A stretch of DNA of 64,000 nt from Opitutaceae bacterium (GCA_016711225.1 JADJTK010000009.1:1-64000); one strand, 5' to 3'. Positions 38,936 to 48,372 are shown, numbered from the stretch's first letter. Made by a program: numbers and translations. The notes: generated by a model not told the origin, from the letters alone.

Positions 38936-40300
38936 TTACCGCCGGCCGGGGAAACCGCCCATGCCGCCCGGACCACCCTGGCCCTGCATGGCCTCCATCT
39001 GGCGCATCATTTTCGCGCCCTTGGCGCCACGCATCATTCTCATCATCTTCTGCATCTGCTGGAACTGTTTCACCAGCTGGTTCACCTCGAGCACCTTGGT
39101 GCCGGAGCCGTTGGCGATGCGCAGGCGGCGGCTGCCGTTGAGCAGCTCGGGCTTGCGGCGCTCCTGGTGCGTCATGGAAAGGATGATCGCCTCGGTACGG
39201 GCCATCTGCTTTTCGGCGCCGTCGTCGAGCTTAACGCCGCTCATGCCGGGGAGCATACCGAGGACCTTGTCCATCGAACCGAGCTTCTTGACCTGCTGCA
39301 TCTGGGCCAGGAAGTCCTCGAAGGTGAAGTCGGCCTTCTTGAGCTTCTCGGCCATCTGCTCGGCCTGTTTGTGGTCCATGACCTCCTGTGCCTTCTCGAC
39401 GAGCGACACCACGTCGCCCATGCCGAGGATACGCGAGGCCATGCGGTCGGGATGGAAGGTCTCGAAGTCCTCGCTCTTCTCGCCGGTACCCACGAACTTG
39501 ATTGGTACCCCGGTGATGCTCTTCATCGAGAGGGCGGCGCCGCCGCGCGCGTCGCCGTCGAGCTTGGTCAGCACCAGGCCGGTGAGCGCGAGCGCCTCGT
39601 GGAAGGTGCGGGCGACGTTGACGGCCTCCTGGCCGAGCGCGCCGTCGGCGACGAGCAGGACCTCGTCGGGCTGAATACGGGCGTGGAGCTTCTTCACCTC
39701 CTCGATCAGGTCGTGGTCGATCTGGAGGCGGCCGGCGGTGTCGAAGAGGATGGCGTCGTGCGAGGCCGCGAGGGCGTCGGCCAGGCCGGCGGCGCCAAGC
39801 GCCGGGACGTCCTTGGAGACGCGGTCGCTGAAGAAGCCGAGCGAGTTGGTCTTGGCCAGCATCTCGAGCTGGTCGATGGCGGCGGGGCGGTAGACGTCGC
39901 AGGCGACCACGGCGGGGCGGTAGCCCTGCTTGGTGAGCAGGCGACCGAGCTTGGCGGTGGTGGTGGTTTTGCCGGAGCCGTGGAGGCCCACCAGCATGAT
40001 CTTGAGCGGGCGATGGCCGGAGAGGGCCGTCGAGCCTTCGCCGAGGAGCTTCACCAGTTCGTCATGGATGATCTTTACGACCAACTGGCCGGGGCTGACG
40101 GTCTTGAGGACCTCCTGGCCCACGCACTGGGTCTGTACCCGCTCGACGAACTCACGGGCGACCTTGAAGTGCACGTCGGCCGAGAGCAGGGCGGTGCGCA
40201 CTTCTTTGAGTGCCTCGGCCATGTTGTCCTCGGAGAGTTTGCCCACGCCGCGGAGATTGCGCAGCGCGCTGCCCAGTTTTTCGGTGAGAGATTCGAACAT
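38936..40300 (-). CDS. ffh: Signal recognition particle protein Ffh
   Basis: Ffh is the GTPase of the bacterial SRP, which delivers inner-membrane proteins to FtsY and SecYEG. The 454-residue product has the N domain (MFESLTEKLGSALRNLRG), G1 LHGSGKTTTTAKLG, the DVYRPAAIDQL block, G3 DTAGRLQ and G4 TKLDGDARGG. A methionine-rich M domain follows (MLPGMSGVKL, RIANGSGTKVLEVNQLVKQF, MMRMMRGAKGAKMMRQMEAM). The frame is intact and the length typical. Confidence 0.97.
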   Translation of the reverse strand: MFESLTEKLGSALRNLRGVGKLSEDNMAEALKEVRTALLSADVHFKVAREFVERVQTQCVGQEVLKTVSPGQLVVKIIHDELVKLLGEGSTALSGHRPLKIMLVGLHGSGKTTTTAKLGRLLTKQGYRPAVVACDVYRPAAIDQLEMLAKTNSLGFFSDRVSKDVPALGAAGLADALAASHDAILFDTAGRLQIDHDLIEEVKKLHARIQPDEVLLVADGALGQEAVNVARTFHEALALTGLVLTKLDGDARGGAALSMKSITGVPIKFVGTGEKSEDFETFHPDRMASRILGMGDVVSLVEKAQEVMDHKQAEQMAEKLKKADFTFEDFLAQMQQVKKLGSMDKVLGMLPGMSGVKLDDGAEKQMARTEAIILSMTHQERRKPELLNGSRRLRIANGSGTKVLEVNQLVKQFQQMQKMMRMMRGAKGAKMMRQMEAMQGQGGPGGMGGFPGRR

Positions 40301-40394
40301 CGCCGGGCGAGTGAAACGGCTGCTCGGCGCGAATCAGCACAAATCTTCCGGGGCTCCGCTGCGAATGCTGACGGCCCCGCCCCGCCGGGCCCCG

Positions 40395-41624
40395 CTACGG
40401 CAGCAGCGGCCCCAGGATCCCCGGGGCCACGCTTCCTTCGACCGTCAGATGCCGACCATGCCCCGAGGTATCCGAGACGGCGCCGCCCAGAAGTGGCCAG
40501 TCAGCCCAAGCCGTCGGGTCCGGGATGCGGCGCAGTGCAATCGCCTCCGCCTGCGCCACGGATGGGGCGGTCGTCATGGTGTAGATTTTCGCATACTGCA
40601 GATAGACGTTGCCCGAGCAGCGGGGCCCCCCACCGACATGGACGGCGCTCGGGGTGCAGGTTTCGTTGGGCAGGATCTCCTGCGAGGTGATTTCCATCGG
40701 CCCGTCGATTCCGACTTTCAGGAATTGGGTCGCTTTCGTGTTCGCGCCGATCCGTTGAAAGTGCCAGGCGTTGTAGACCCAGCCCCGGAAGGCGGCCTCG
40801 TCGCCATGGGCGTACCACGTAACGTGGTCGCCGGTGTTGGTCATGATGTTTTGGTTGTAGTACCAACTGCCCGCGCCGAGGTCGTAGCCCATGTTTCCCG
40901 AGACCAGGATGTTCAACTGGGGCTCGCCGGCCACGCTCTCGCTGCATTCGATCACGAACGGATAGTCGTTGCCCTTCTGTCCGGCGCCCACGGGGGCCAC
41001 GACATGGGTCCAGCATCCGATGTAGCAATCCGTGGGAGGACCCTCGTGCAAAACCGCGGTGTCGGTCCAGTCTCCGCGCCCGAACTCGGTGGCGACCGGA
41101 GGGGTGGAGGTGGACAGGTCGGGATTGGTGCCGAGTTGCCGTTCCTCCCAGTCGTTGAAGCCGTCGCCATCGGAATCGATGTCGAGGACCGACACGCGCC
41201 AGAATTGCCGGGTGGGGGTGGGCGACCCCGTCGGGCGAACGATGGTGCTGTACCCGTTGTCTTTGCCGCTGAATACAGGCGGCAGTGCGTCCCAGTGCTG
41301 CAGATCGGCGCTGACCTCGATGTGGTATTGCTTGCCGGCGACCCCGGGCCAGCGCAGCACGAGGTTTCCGGAGGCATCGGACAGGGGCTCGGCCACGAGG
41401 TGGCTAGAGGCGGCGGCGGGGTCGGTGCCGGCGAGTGCTTCGGCATGGTTGTCGGCCCCGTCTCCGTCGGGATCGGCTTCGGAAGTGCCGGCGGCGGGGT
41501 GAAACAATGCCCAAACATCGGATATGCCGTCGGCGTTGTGATCGAAGGTTGCCAACAGGGGGGGCGCCATGAAGGTGGCGGCCAGGCCGAGGGACAGCGC
41601 GTGGTGGAAGACTGGGGTTGGCAT
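40395..41624 (-). CDS. Secreted thrombospondin type 3 repeat protein
   Basis: A 409-residue exported protein. After a signal peptide (HHALSLGLAATFMAPPLLA) it has calcium-binding Asp-rich repeats (FDHNADGISDVW, DPDGDGADNHAEALAGTDP) and a beta-sandwich with LRWPGVAGKQYHIEVSADLQ. Another TSP3 unit (DIDSDGDGFNDWEERQLGTN) follows. A concanavalin-like C-terminal part contains TWYAHGDEAAFRGWVYNAWH and ends in a LamG-like phrase DTSGHGRHLTVEG. Its role is unknown; such proteins are commonly cell-surface or matrix components. Confidence 0.78.
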   Translation of the reverse strand: MPTPVFHHALSLGLAATFMAPPLLATFDHNADGISDVWALFHPAAGTSEADPDGDGADNHAEALAGTDPAAASSHLVAEPLSDASGNLVLRWPGVAGKQYHIEVSADLQHWDALPPVFSGKDNGYSTIVRPTGSPTPTRQFWRVSVLDIDSDGDGFNDWEERQLGTNPDLSTSTPPVATEFGRGDWTDTAVLHEGPPTDCYIGCWTHVVAPVGAGQKGNDYPFVIECSESVAGEPQLNILVSGNMGYDLGAGSWYYNQNIMTNTGDHVTWYAHGDEAAFRGWVYNAWHFQRIGANTKATQFLKVGIDGPMEITSQEILPNETCTPSAVHVGGGPRCSGNVYLQYAKIYTMTTAPSVAQAEAIALRRIPDPTAWADWPLLGGAVSDTSGHGRHLTVEGSVAPGILGPLLP

Positions 41625-41843
41625 CGGACGAAGTGGGGTTCCTGGACAGAGGCGCAGCGGACGCGGGGATGGTGGGAGTGCGGGCGGTCGGTCGAGAGAA
41701 GGGGCGCTGTACTGTTCGGGCGAAATGCGGTTCTTCGCGAACCGTCGGTTTCACCGAAGCCTCACTGTTTTGTCGCCGGATTTTGACCATTGGCCGGCTT
41801 TGTTCGCAGTTGCCCGCGTTCCGCGATCGGTTGTACTCGGACC

Positions 41844-42734
41844 ATGGAACTTGGCTCACTGCGTCCGTATCGTCATTCGGGGAAATTCGGGGTCCACGCG
41901 CTGCTGTTGGCCCCGCTGGTCGGGGTGCTGGTGGGATGGCCCCTGGGCTTCGCCTATGCCTACCTGATCAAGTGGATCCCTTTCGTTTATCTCAATATCC
42001 TGCTGACGCTCGGCTATGGCGCCGTCATCGGCCTGGCCATGGGCGCGACTCTGAAATTTTGCCGGGTCCGCAGCGTCCTTGTGGCGGCAGGGCTCGCGCT
42101 GCTGGCCGGTGTGCTCGCCAACTACTTCCAGTGGAACGGTTGCGTGCACGCGTTGTACGGCGGCGCACTGCTGCTGTGCTCTCCGGCGGGTCTCATGGGT
42201 GCGATGGCGCATCTTTATGAGCACGGTTCCTGGGGAACCCGCAGCGGGGGCAACGTCACCGGCGTGATGCTCGCTTTGATTTGGAGTGGCGAGGCGCTGA
42301 CGATCCTCGGTACCGCAGTCTATTTTGGCACCGATCCGATCCGCAACACGCCCTATTGCGAGAAGAGCGGCAGCTGGCTCGATGCCGAAACGAAGTTTAG
42401 CACACTGGCCGCCTTCACCGAGGCGGCGCAGGTGACGGCGTTGCAGGCCGGCGACATTGCCCCGGTGATCGAGGCCCGGCCGCGCCCGCCGGGGGCGTCG
42501 GTATTTGGGCGGTTGACGCTTAAGTATTCGCCGCAGTGTAAGGATTTCTTCACCCTCAAGGTCGAAAACGTGACGCTCAAGGCCGACAAGGAGGGGAAGG
42601 TGGAGGAGCAGGCGAAGGCACTGACCAAGGATCTGGTGCTCCCGAGCGAGCTGCGCGAGCTGGTCGAACGCTTCGCGGATCTCCGACCCACGGTTGCCGA
42701 GGGCACCGGGGAAGTGTCGGCAGGCAACGGTTGA
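41844..42734 (+). CDS. Hypothetical membrane protein
   Basis: A 296-residue protein beginning MELGSLRPYRHSGKFGVHAL. Five or so hydrophobic helices fill the first half (LLAPLVGVLVGWPLGFAYAY, VYLNILLTLGYGAVIGLAMG, SVLVAAGLALLAGVLANYFQ, GVMLALIWSGEALTILGTAV). The C-terminal half is soluble, with DAETKFSTLAAFTEAAQVTA and Cys residues in YCEKSG and SPQCKDF. I recognise no family. It is divergent from the TSP3 gene and convergent with murI. Confidence 0.75.
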   Translation: MELGSLRPYRHSGKFGVHALLLAPLVGVLVGWPLGFAYAYLIKWIPFVYLNILLTLGYGAVIGLAMGATLKFCRVRSVLVAAGLALLAGVLANYFQWNGCVHALYGGALLLCSPAGLMGAMAHLYEHGSWGTRSGGNVTGVMLALIWSGEALTILGTAVYFGTDPIRNTPYCEKSGSWLDAETKFSTLAAFTEAAQVTALQAGDIAPVIEARPRPPGASVFGRLTLKYSPQCKDFFTLKVENVTLKADKEGKVEEQAKALTKDLVLPSELRELVERFADLRPTVAEGTGEVSAGNG

Positions 42735-42755
42735 ACGCAGGGCGAGTGGGCGGCT

Positions 42756-43613
42756 TCAGCCCACCGGGGTGAGGCGGGCGCGCTCCACCTGCAACGGCGC
42801 ACCGAACACCCGGGCGCCGTGGTTGGCGAACCAAGCCGGGTCGTCGGTGGTGGCGAGCCGTTGGGCGCCGCCGCGCCGCAGGCGCCGTTCCTGGTCGGGG
42901 TGGCGCAGCAGCCAGTCGGCCAGCCGCTCGGCGACGACTTCGCCTTGGGGGATGAGGGTGATCCCCTCCGGCACAATGCGCCGGATACCGGGGAGCAGCA
43001 GGGGATAGTGGGTGCAACCGAGCAGGATGCGCTGTGGTGGCCGCGGGGCGGCGAGGACCGGGTCGAGGTAGCGGTGCAGGAACCAGTCGGTTCCGGCCCC
43101 TTCGATCTCCCCCGCCTCGACCAGCGGCGCCCAGAGCGGGCAGGCCTGTTGGATGAGCTCCAGGCGCGGGGCGAGTTTGCGCAGCTCGATCCCGTAGGAA
43201 TCCGAAGCGATGGTGCCCTCGGTGCCGAGCACCGCCACGGTGCCCTCGACCAGCGAGGGGGCGCTGACCCCGGGCAACGTGCCGGGCGGCAGGCCGGCGA
43301 GGGCCTCCACCGAGGGTCGCACCACGCCGAGCACGCGCCGGTCCGGCCGGTGGGCGGGCAGATGTTGCTGCTGGATGGTGCGCAGCGCGCGGGCGGAGGC
43401 GGTGTTGCAGGCGAGCACGACGAGGGTGCAGCCCTCGTTGAACAACCACTCGACGGCTTCGAGGGTGAAGTCGTGGATGACGTCGAAACTGCGCGCGCCG
43501 TAGGGGGCCCGCGCGCTGTCGGCCAGGAAGAGCGTGTTGTACTGGGGCAGGCGCTGGCGGAGCGCCGCGAGCACGGTCAAGCCGCCGAAGCCGGAATCGA
43601 AAACACCGATCAT
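42756..43613 (-). CDS. murI: Glutamate racemase
   Basis: MurI makes D-glutamate for peptidoglycan. The 285-residue protein starts MIGVFDSGFGGLTVLAALRQ, has FLADSARAPYGARS, the first catalytic Cys in VLACNTASARALR and the second in LLGCTHYPLLLPGI, plus the LGTEGTIASDSYG block. The spacing is normal. The ATG at 43613 is the family start; the longer frame upstream is repeat-rich. It is convergent with the membrane protein gene to its left. Confidence 0.95.
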   Translation of the reverse strand: MIGVFDSGFGGLTVLAALRQRLPQYNTLFLADSARAPYGARSFDVIHDFTLEAVEWLFNEGCTLVVLACNTASARALRTIQQQHLPAHRPDRRVLGVVRPSVEALAGLPPGTLPGVSAPSLVEGTVAVLGTEGTIASDSYGIELRKLAPRLELIQQACPLWAPLVEAGEIEGAGTDWFLHRYLDPVLAAPRPPQRILLGCTHYPLLLPGIRRIVPEGITLIPQGEVVAERLADWLLRHPDQERRLRRGGAQRLATTDDPAWFANHGARVFGAPLQVERARLTPVG

Positions 43614-43718
43614 CGCCGCCAAGCTTGGGGGCCGGCTGCGCAATGGGAAACCGATTCTTGGGGCACAGGACGCTTCCGCGTAGCTGGACGACAAAGTCGT
43701 GTGGGCGGCTGGTTGCCG
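43614..43718. other. Intergenic segment with inverted copy of the hairpin repeat
   Basis: This lies between murI and the tandem array. At 43681-43700 the sequence TAGCTGGACGACAAAGTCGT is an inverted copy of the 24-bp hairpin unit, with an ACGAC/GTCGT stem. It matches the copy at 48397-48420 rather than the adjacent array. Nothing else was seen. Confidence 0.55.
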
Positions 43719-43854
43719 CTGAACCGCTGCGCGGTCCAGCTAAGGGGAAGGACTGAACCGCTGCGTGGCCCAGGTATGGGGAGGGGCTGAATCGCTCCGC
43801 GCTCCAGCTACAAGGAGGGACTGAATCGCTGTGCGGTCCAGCTACGCCAACGGA
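43719..43854. repeat. Four-unit tandem array of a 34-bp hairpin repeat
   Basis: Units start at 43719, 43753, 43787 and 43821, an exact 34-bp period. Each has a 24-bp conserved part (CTGAA, a short stem-loop, CCAGCTA) and a 10-bp variable purine-rich spacer. The stem is ACCGC/GCGGT in the first unit and ATCGC/GCG-T in the last two, so partner bases change together in part. Single copies lie at 38882, 43681 (inverted) and 48397. Confidence 0.8.
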
Positions 43855-43943
43855 CGGGCCTGCCAGACCATCCAGCCGCTGGGGACGAAATGACCTGAAC
43901 TTCGGGCGTGTCTCCACGCGCGGATCCGCCCAAAGTGTCGCTC

Positions 43944-44567
43944 ATGAATTTCATGAGCGCGGTGGTGGATTCCTCGTATGCGGTGGGGGCGGGGGTGCTG
44001 ATCGTGTGGGGCCTGATCGACTGCTTTTTCGGGTATCGTGTCTTCCGTTTCGCCGTCGCGCTGATCGGGGCTTTAGTTGGCGCCTTGCTGCTCTCCGGCG
44101 CCGCTGCCCAGTTGGGCGGCGGCAATGAGCTGGTGTATTGGATCGCGTTTGGCGGCGGCGCCGTGCTCGGCGCGATCCTGTCGTTCTGTTTCTATCTTGT
44201 CGGCGTGTTCCTGGCCGGCTTCTCCCTGGGCTACGTGGTGGCGGTCGGGCTGGTGCCCTTCACCGGTCCGGCGGTCACGCTGCTGGCTGGGACGTTGGCG
44301 GGGACCGTGACCGGATTGCTCGCGCTCGTGTTGCAGCGGTTCTTGATCTCGGCGGCCACGGCCTTCGGCGGTGCCTTTCGCGTGGCGCTTGGGGTGGCCT
44401 TCTTCGTCGAACAGCTCGACTGGCAACCGTTCCTGCGCAGCCCCGACCGGGTGCCGGCCCTGCTCGTCGACCGCTGGTGGATCATGGCGGTGATGTTCGG
44501 GCTGGGGCTGTGCGGCCTGATCGTGCAGTTGCGCCGTGCGCCGGAGCGCAAGGCGGTCGAGGCGTGA
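43944..44567 (+). CDS. DUF4203/TMEM198-like membrane protein
   Basis: A 207-residue protein with seven closely packed hydrophobic helices (VGAGVLIVWGLIDCFFGY, FRFAVALIGALVGALLLSG, YWIAFGGGAVLGAILSFCFY, VFLAGFSLGYVVAVGLVPF, LLAGTLAGTVTGLLALVLQ, FGGAFRVALGVAFFVEQL, IMAVMFGLGLCGLIVQL). This arrangement, opening with a G-x-x-x-C-F-F-G-Y-R-V-F-R element, resembles the TMEM198/DUF4203 family, whose bacterial function is not known. The ATG at 43944 is preferred; an in-frame start exists 36 bp upstream. It precedes the AsmA-like gene by about 115 bp. Confidence 0.72.
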   Translation: MNFMSAVVDSSYAVGAGVLIVWGLIDCFFGYRVFRFAVALIGALVGALLLSGAAAQLGGGNELVYWIAFGGGAVLGAILSFCFYLVGVFLAGFSLGYVVAVGLVPFTGPAVTLLAGTLAGTVTGLLALVLQRFLISAATAFGGAFRVALGVAFFVEQLDWQPFLRSPDRVPALLVDRWWIMAVMFGLGLCGLIVQLRRAPERKAVEA

Positions 44568-44682
44568 GCGGCACGGTGCCGTCTCCGCCGAATTGGTGCG
44601 GTCGATCCGGCGTCAACAGCCGGGATACTGTTTGCCTTTCGGCAACCCGGGCCATCTTCGCAGGTCGCAATCCCTTCTCGGT

Positions 44683-47600
44683 ATGAAACGTCGCAAACTT
44701 CTCCTTCTTCTCGCCCTCCCACTTGGTCTGCTCGTAGCCCTTTACGTCGTGGCCATGTTGCCGGTCGTGCAGCGGGCGGCGGCGCTGCGGGCGGCGGCGC
44801 GCGTGCCCGGCCTTACTTTGCGGCTTGAACGGCTTTCGGTCGGCTGGGGGAGCGCCGAGGTGCGCGGGCTGGAGGCGGAGTATCAAGGCAACCGGATTCG
44901 GATACCGCAGTTGGACGCGGAGTACTCTGGGATGGCCTTCCTGTTGCGACGCGAGTTGCGGGTGCAGAGTCTCGCCGTGCCGGACTTTGTGCTGAGCGCC
45001 TCCCCTGAGGTCGTCCAAGTTTCGGGAACCAGCACGGCGCCGGTTCCGGCCAGCCCCGCGGCGGCCTTCGCCGGTTTCCTGGCCCCGATTACGCTGCCGT
45101 TTCCTGTTGCGATCGATTCCGCCGAGCTGGCTGGGCGGGTGGAACTGCCCGCCGGGCGGGGGCTGCAGTTCTCCGTCCACGGCCGCCTGCTCGCCCCCGG
45201 GGCTGAGGCTGCGCCCGCCGTGCGGCTTGACTGGACCGATGCCGGCGGCGATGCCGGAGCCCTGCGCGAGCTGCACTGGGTCGGCGAGGTGCGCATCCGC
45301 GAGACGGCGACTGGGGCCATTTCGCAGTTGGCCCTCGACGGCGTGCTGGCGGCCGATGCCGCCGCGGGTTCGGCCGGCCGCGGCCTGCGCGTGAACCTGA
45401 CGGCCCGCCATGAGGCCGCCGGCGGTCCGGAGACCGTGGAGGCCAGTGTGCGCCTGCCCGCGGCCAAACCGGGGCAGGACCCGCTGGTGTGGGTGCAGGT
45501 CGAGCATCGGCCCGGCGACGGTCGGGTAACCGGCGACTGGAGCGTGCGCGCGCGCCGTGATCAGGTTGTGGTGCTGGCGCCCAAGGCTGCCTGGCCAGAA
45601 TTCACCGCGGAGGCGAAGGGCCATTTCTCCGGTTCCAGTGCCACGGGCGACTTTGCCACCACCGGCCATGCCACCGGCGACGTCTCGCAGTTGCGTAAAC
45701 TGGGAGCCGCCTTCGCGGGCTTTGAGGCCCTGACCGGCCAGATGGATTTCGCCGTCGAGCGTACCGGCCCCGACGTGAAGCTCTCGAAGCTTGAGGCGAC
45801 AGTGGATTCGGGCTCCGCCCACGTGCTGCGCGTCGCTACGCTGCAACCGGTCGGCTATCGGCTCGATACGGGCGAGGTGGCCTTCGCCCAGCCCGAAAAC
45901 GATCTGTTGCGCCTCGAGATCGTGGCCCTGCCGGTGGCTTGGCTGCAACCGTGGTTGGCGGGTTGCACCGTCGAAGGGCGCGAGATCACGGGCACCTTCG
46001 CCGTGGCCGCCGCGGCCGACGGACGCCGCGTGGTGCTGCGGGCACCGCAGCCGCTGGTGCTCGACACCCTTACCGTGCGCCGGGCAGGGAAGGTGTTGCT
46101 TGACCGGGCCCGCATCGCCCTGTCGCCGCGAATTGAACATGCGGGCATGGCCACGCGCCTGCTGGTCTCCGACCTGGTGCTGACCACCGAAGTGGGGGAC
46201 CGGATCGACGGCACGATCGATCTCAATCTCGATCGAGGTGCGCTCACTCTCGATTTTGCGAGTACGGTGCGGGGCACGCTGCCGACGCTGCTTCGCCCCT
46301 TCGCCCCGGTGGCGCTCGGCGCGTTGCAGGTGGAGGCCGACTTGGCGGGTGTCTGGAGCCAAAACTCGCTGGCCTTGCGCACGGCGAAGGCGGCGTTGCG
46401 GCGCAATGGCGGGGGGGCGGTGTTCGCCGCCACCGCGCTGCAGCCGCTCACCCTACGGCTCAGCGATGGCGAACTGGTGCCGGAACGCCCCGGCGATCCG
46501 GCGGCCCGGTTCGAGTTCGGCGGTCTGCCGCTGGCCTGGCTGCAACCATGGCTCACCGACGCGACGCTCGACGGTACGCTGGGCTCCGGCGAATGCCGCC
46601 TGCAGGGGGCCGGCCGCGATTGGACGGTGGAGACGCTGCGCCCGCTCGCGTTCTCCGGTGTGCGCTATGCCCGGGGCGGGCGGACGATCGTCGAGGGGTT
46701 CGAGGGCCAGCTCGGCCTGCGCGCCAACGTGCGCGACGACTCCTGGGCGGTGGAGAATCTGGATCTGCAATTGCGACCCGGGGCTTTGCTCGCCGGCGGG
46801 ATGTTGAAGGTGGGACTGGAGGCGAAACAGGATGCGGCCGGCCGTGGCTCGCTCAAGCTGCCCATGGTGATCGATTCCGGCGGGCGGCATACCGCGTTCC
46901 GACTGGAAGGCGAGTGGAGTGCCGGTGCCGCGGGGCCGGTATCGGCCACTGCGCGACTGACCGGTGACACGGTGCATCTGCGCGACCTAAGCTGGCTCGG
47001 TGCGCTTCCGTCGGCGGTGGCGCAGGCGACGGCGGCTCCGCCTCCGGCGCCCGTCGGCAAGAAGAAGCCGAAGACCGCTGCGGCCGTGCGGCCGGCGAAG
47101 GATGAGCGTCCCTTTTGGGCGGGCCTTGGCGGTCGGCTCGAGGTGGAGGTGCAGCGGCTGGTGTTGGAAGCCGAGGAGATCACCGGCGTGCAGGCGGTGG
47201 CCGTGTGCGATGCCCAGCACGTGGCGCTGGAGAAGCTCAGCGGGCGGACCAAGAGCGCTCCGCTCGCGGCGAAGATCGGCGTCACCTTCGATTCGGCGAA
47301 AGACCAGCCGTATGCGTTGCAAGGCGACTGCTCGTTCCCCGGCTTCGATCTCGGCGCGCTCTTGCGCGCGGCGGTGCCTGGCGAAGAGCCCACAGTGGAG
47401 ACGGTGCTCGACATTACGGCCAAGGTGGAAGGGCAGGGGGCGACGCTGGACGATCTGGTCGCCGGCGTGCGCGGAGACTTCGTACTCAAGGGTGGGCCCG
47501 GCGTACTGCGCATCAAAGACAAGCGCGTGGAGAAGGCGCAGGCGCTCGGAGGGCTGGTGCTGGGCTTGCTCTCCAAGGACAAGTCGCAGCCCGCGGTTAC

Positions 47601-47982
47601 CGCGGGCTCGCGGTTGCTCGAGGAGTTGCGCGAGTTCCGCTTCGAGCAACTCGACGCCTCATTGTTGCGAGCCGAGGACCTGAACCTGCAGGTCCGCACG
47701 CTCGATATCCGCTCGGCGAACAAGCGGTTCACCGGCTCCGGCGTGGCCAAACACGTAACCGGAAAAGAGGTTATCGAGTATCCTCTGCAGTTGGAACTGC
47801 GCCTCGCCGGCAAGGACGATTTCGCCGCGTTGCTCGAGCAGGCCCGCCTGCTCGACGGCACCAAGGACGAACTCGGGTACCTGGTCATGCGCGAACCGTT
47901 CCCGGTCAGTGGCACGCTGGTGAAGCCAGACTGGAAGAAGATGCTGCTGCTCTTCGGGGCTGGGCTGGCGTTTGGGAGGTGA
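44683..47982 (+). CDS. AsmA-like envelope protein
   Basis: A 1,099-residue protein anchored by one N-terminal helix (MKRRKLLLLLALPLGLLVAL) with a very long beta-rich periplasmic body. Repeated strand patterns (LRLERLSVGWGSAEVRGLEA, LRNLDLQLRPGALLAGGMLK-like) and a C-terminal block (LDDLVAGVRGDFVLKGGPGV, TGSGVAKHVTGKEVIEYPLQ, LPVSGTLVKPDWKKMLLLFG-like) resemble AsmA/YhdP-type proteins. Those form bridges for phospholipid transport to the outer membrane. A Lys/Pro-rich linker (PVGKKKPKTAAAVRPAKDER) splits it near residue 795. The assignment is by architecture, not by a diagnostic motif. Confidence 0.7.
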   Translation: MKRRKLLLLLALPLGLLVALYVVAMLPVVQRAAALRAAARVPGLTLRLERLSVGWGSAEVRGLEAEYQGNRIRIPQLDAEYSGMAFLLRRELRVQSLAVPDFVLSASPEVVQVSGTSTAPVPASPAAAFAGFLAPITLPFPVAIDSAELAGRVELPAGRGLQFSVHGRLLAPGAEAAPAVRLDWTDAGGDAGALRELHWVGEVRIRETATGAISQLALDGVLAADAAAGSAGRGLRVNLTARHEAAGGPETVEASVRLPAAKPGQDPLVWVQVEHRPGDGRVTGDWSVRARRDQVVVLAPKAAWPEFTAEAKGHFSGSSATGDFATTGHATGDVSQLRKLGAAFAGFEALTGQMDFAVERTGPDVKLSKLEATVDSGSAHVLRVATLQPVGYRLDTGEVAFAQPENDLLRLEIVALPVAWLQPWLAGCTVEGREITGTFAVAAAADGRRVVLRAPQPLVLDTLTVRRAGKVLLDRARIALSPRIEHAGMATRLLVSDLVLTTEVGDRIDGTIDLNLDRGALTLDFASTVRGTLPTLLRPFAPVALGALQVEADLAGVWSQNSLALRTAKAALRRNGGGAVFAATALQPLTLRLSDGELVPERPGDPAARFEFGGLPLAWLQPWLTDATLDGTLGSGECRLQGAGRDWTVETLRPLAFSGVRYARGGRTIVEGFEGQLGLRANVRDDSWAVENLDLQLRPGALLAGGMLKVGLEAKQDAAGRGSLKLPMVIDSGGRHTAFRLEGEWSAGAAGPVSATARLTGDTVHLRDLSWLGALPSAVAQATAAPPPAPVGKKKPKTAAAVRPAKDERPFWAGLGGRLEVEVQRLVLEAEEITGVQAVAVCDAQHVALEKLSGRTKSAPLAAKIGVTFDSAKDQPYALQGDCSFPGFDLGALLRAAVPGEEPTVETVLDITAKVEGQGATLDDLVAGVRGDFVLKGGPGVLRIKDKRVEKAQALGGLVLGLLSKDKSQPAVTAGSRLLEELREFRFEQLDASLLRAEDLNLQVRTLDIRSANKRFTGSGVAKHVTGKEVIEYPLQLELRLAGKDDFAALLEQARLLDGTKDELGYLVMREPFPVSGTLVKPDWKKMLLLFGAGLAFGR

Positions 47983-48027
47983 CCAGGAAAAGGACGTGCA
48001 GCAGGCCATTGCCTCCACGAATTCATC

Positions 48028-48372
48028 ATGAAACCCACCGCCAAGGAGCTCTCCGCCCGCTATCTTAAGATCGTCGAATGGTCCGAGGAGGACCGTTGCT
48101 TTGTCGGCCGTTGCCCGGGGCTGTTTTTCGGCGGTTGCCACGGCGAGGATGAGGCCGAGGTGTATCGTGAATTGTGTGGTCTGGTGGAGGAGCATGTCGC
48201 CGCGCTGCAGGCGAAGAAGGGAAAGTTGCCCGTCGCCACTGCAGGGAATCGCTACAGCGGCAAGTTCCTGGTGCGGGTCGACCCTCAGATTCACCAGAAG
48301 GCGGCCCTTAAAGCGTCGCTGCGCGGGGAGAGCCTCAATCAGTTTGTCGCCACTGCCATCGCGAATGCGTGA
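48028..48372 (+). CDS. HicB-family antitoxin-like protein (orphan)
   Basis: A 114-residue protein. The N-terminal half YLKIVEWSEEDRCFVGRCPG, then LFFGGCHGEDEAEVYRELCG, is the HicB dsRBD-like fold. The C-terminal FLVRVDPQIHQKAALKASLR and GESLNQFVATAIANA form a ribbon-helix-helix. HicB normally neutralises a HicA mRNA interferase encoded next to it, but no HicA-sized ORF with a G-S-H motif lies on either side. It starts 45 bp after the AsmA-like gene. Confidence 0.82.
   Translation: MKPTAKELSARYLKIVEWSEEDRCFVGRCPGLFFGGCHGEDEAEVYRELCGLVEEHVAALQAKKGKLPVATAGNRYSGKFLVRVDPQIHQKAALKASLRGESLNQFVATAIANA

Noticed and set aside
43719..43854. CRISPR-like array
   Set aside because: The spacers are only 10 bp and purine-rich, the repeat units differ from one another, single copies occur elsewhere, and no cas gene is present.
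44482..46362. 626-codon minus-strand ORF opposite the AsmA-like gene
   Set aside because: Its composition is that of antisense GC-rich sequence (Gly/Arg/His-rich), and the plus strand has a better gene.
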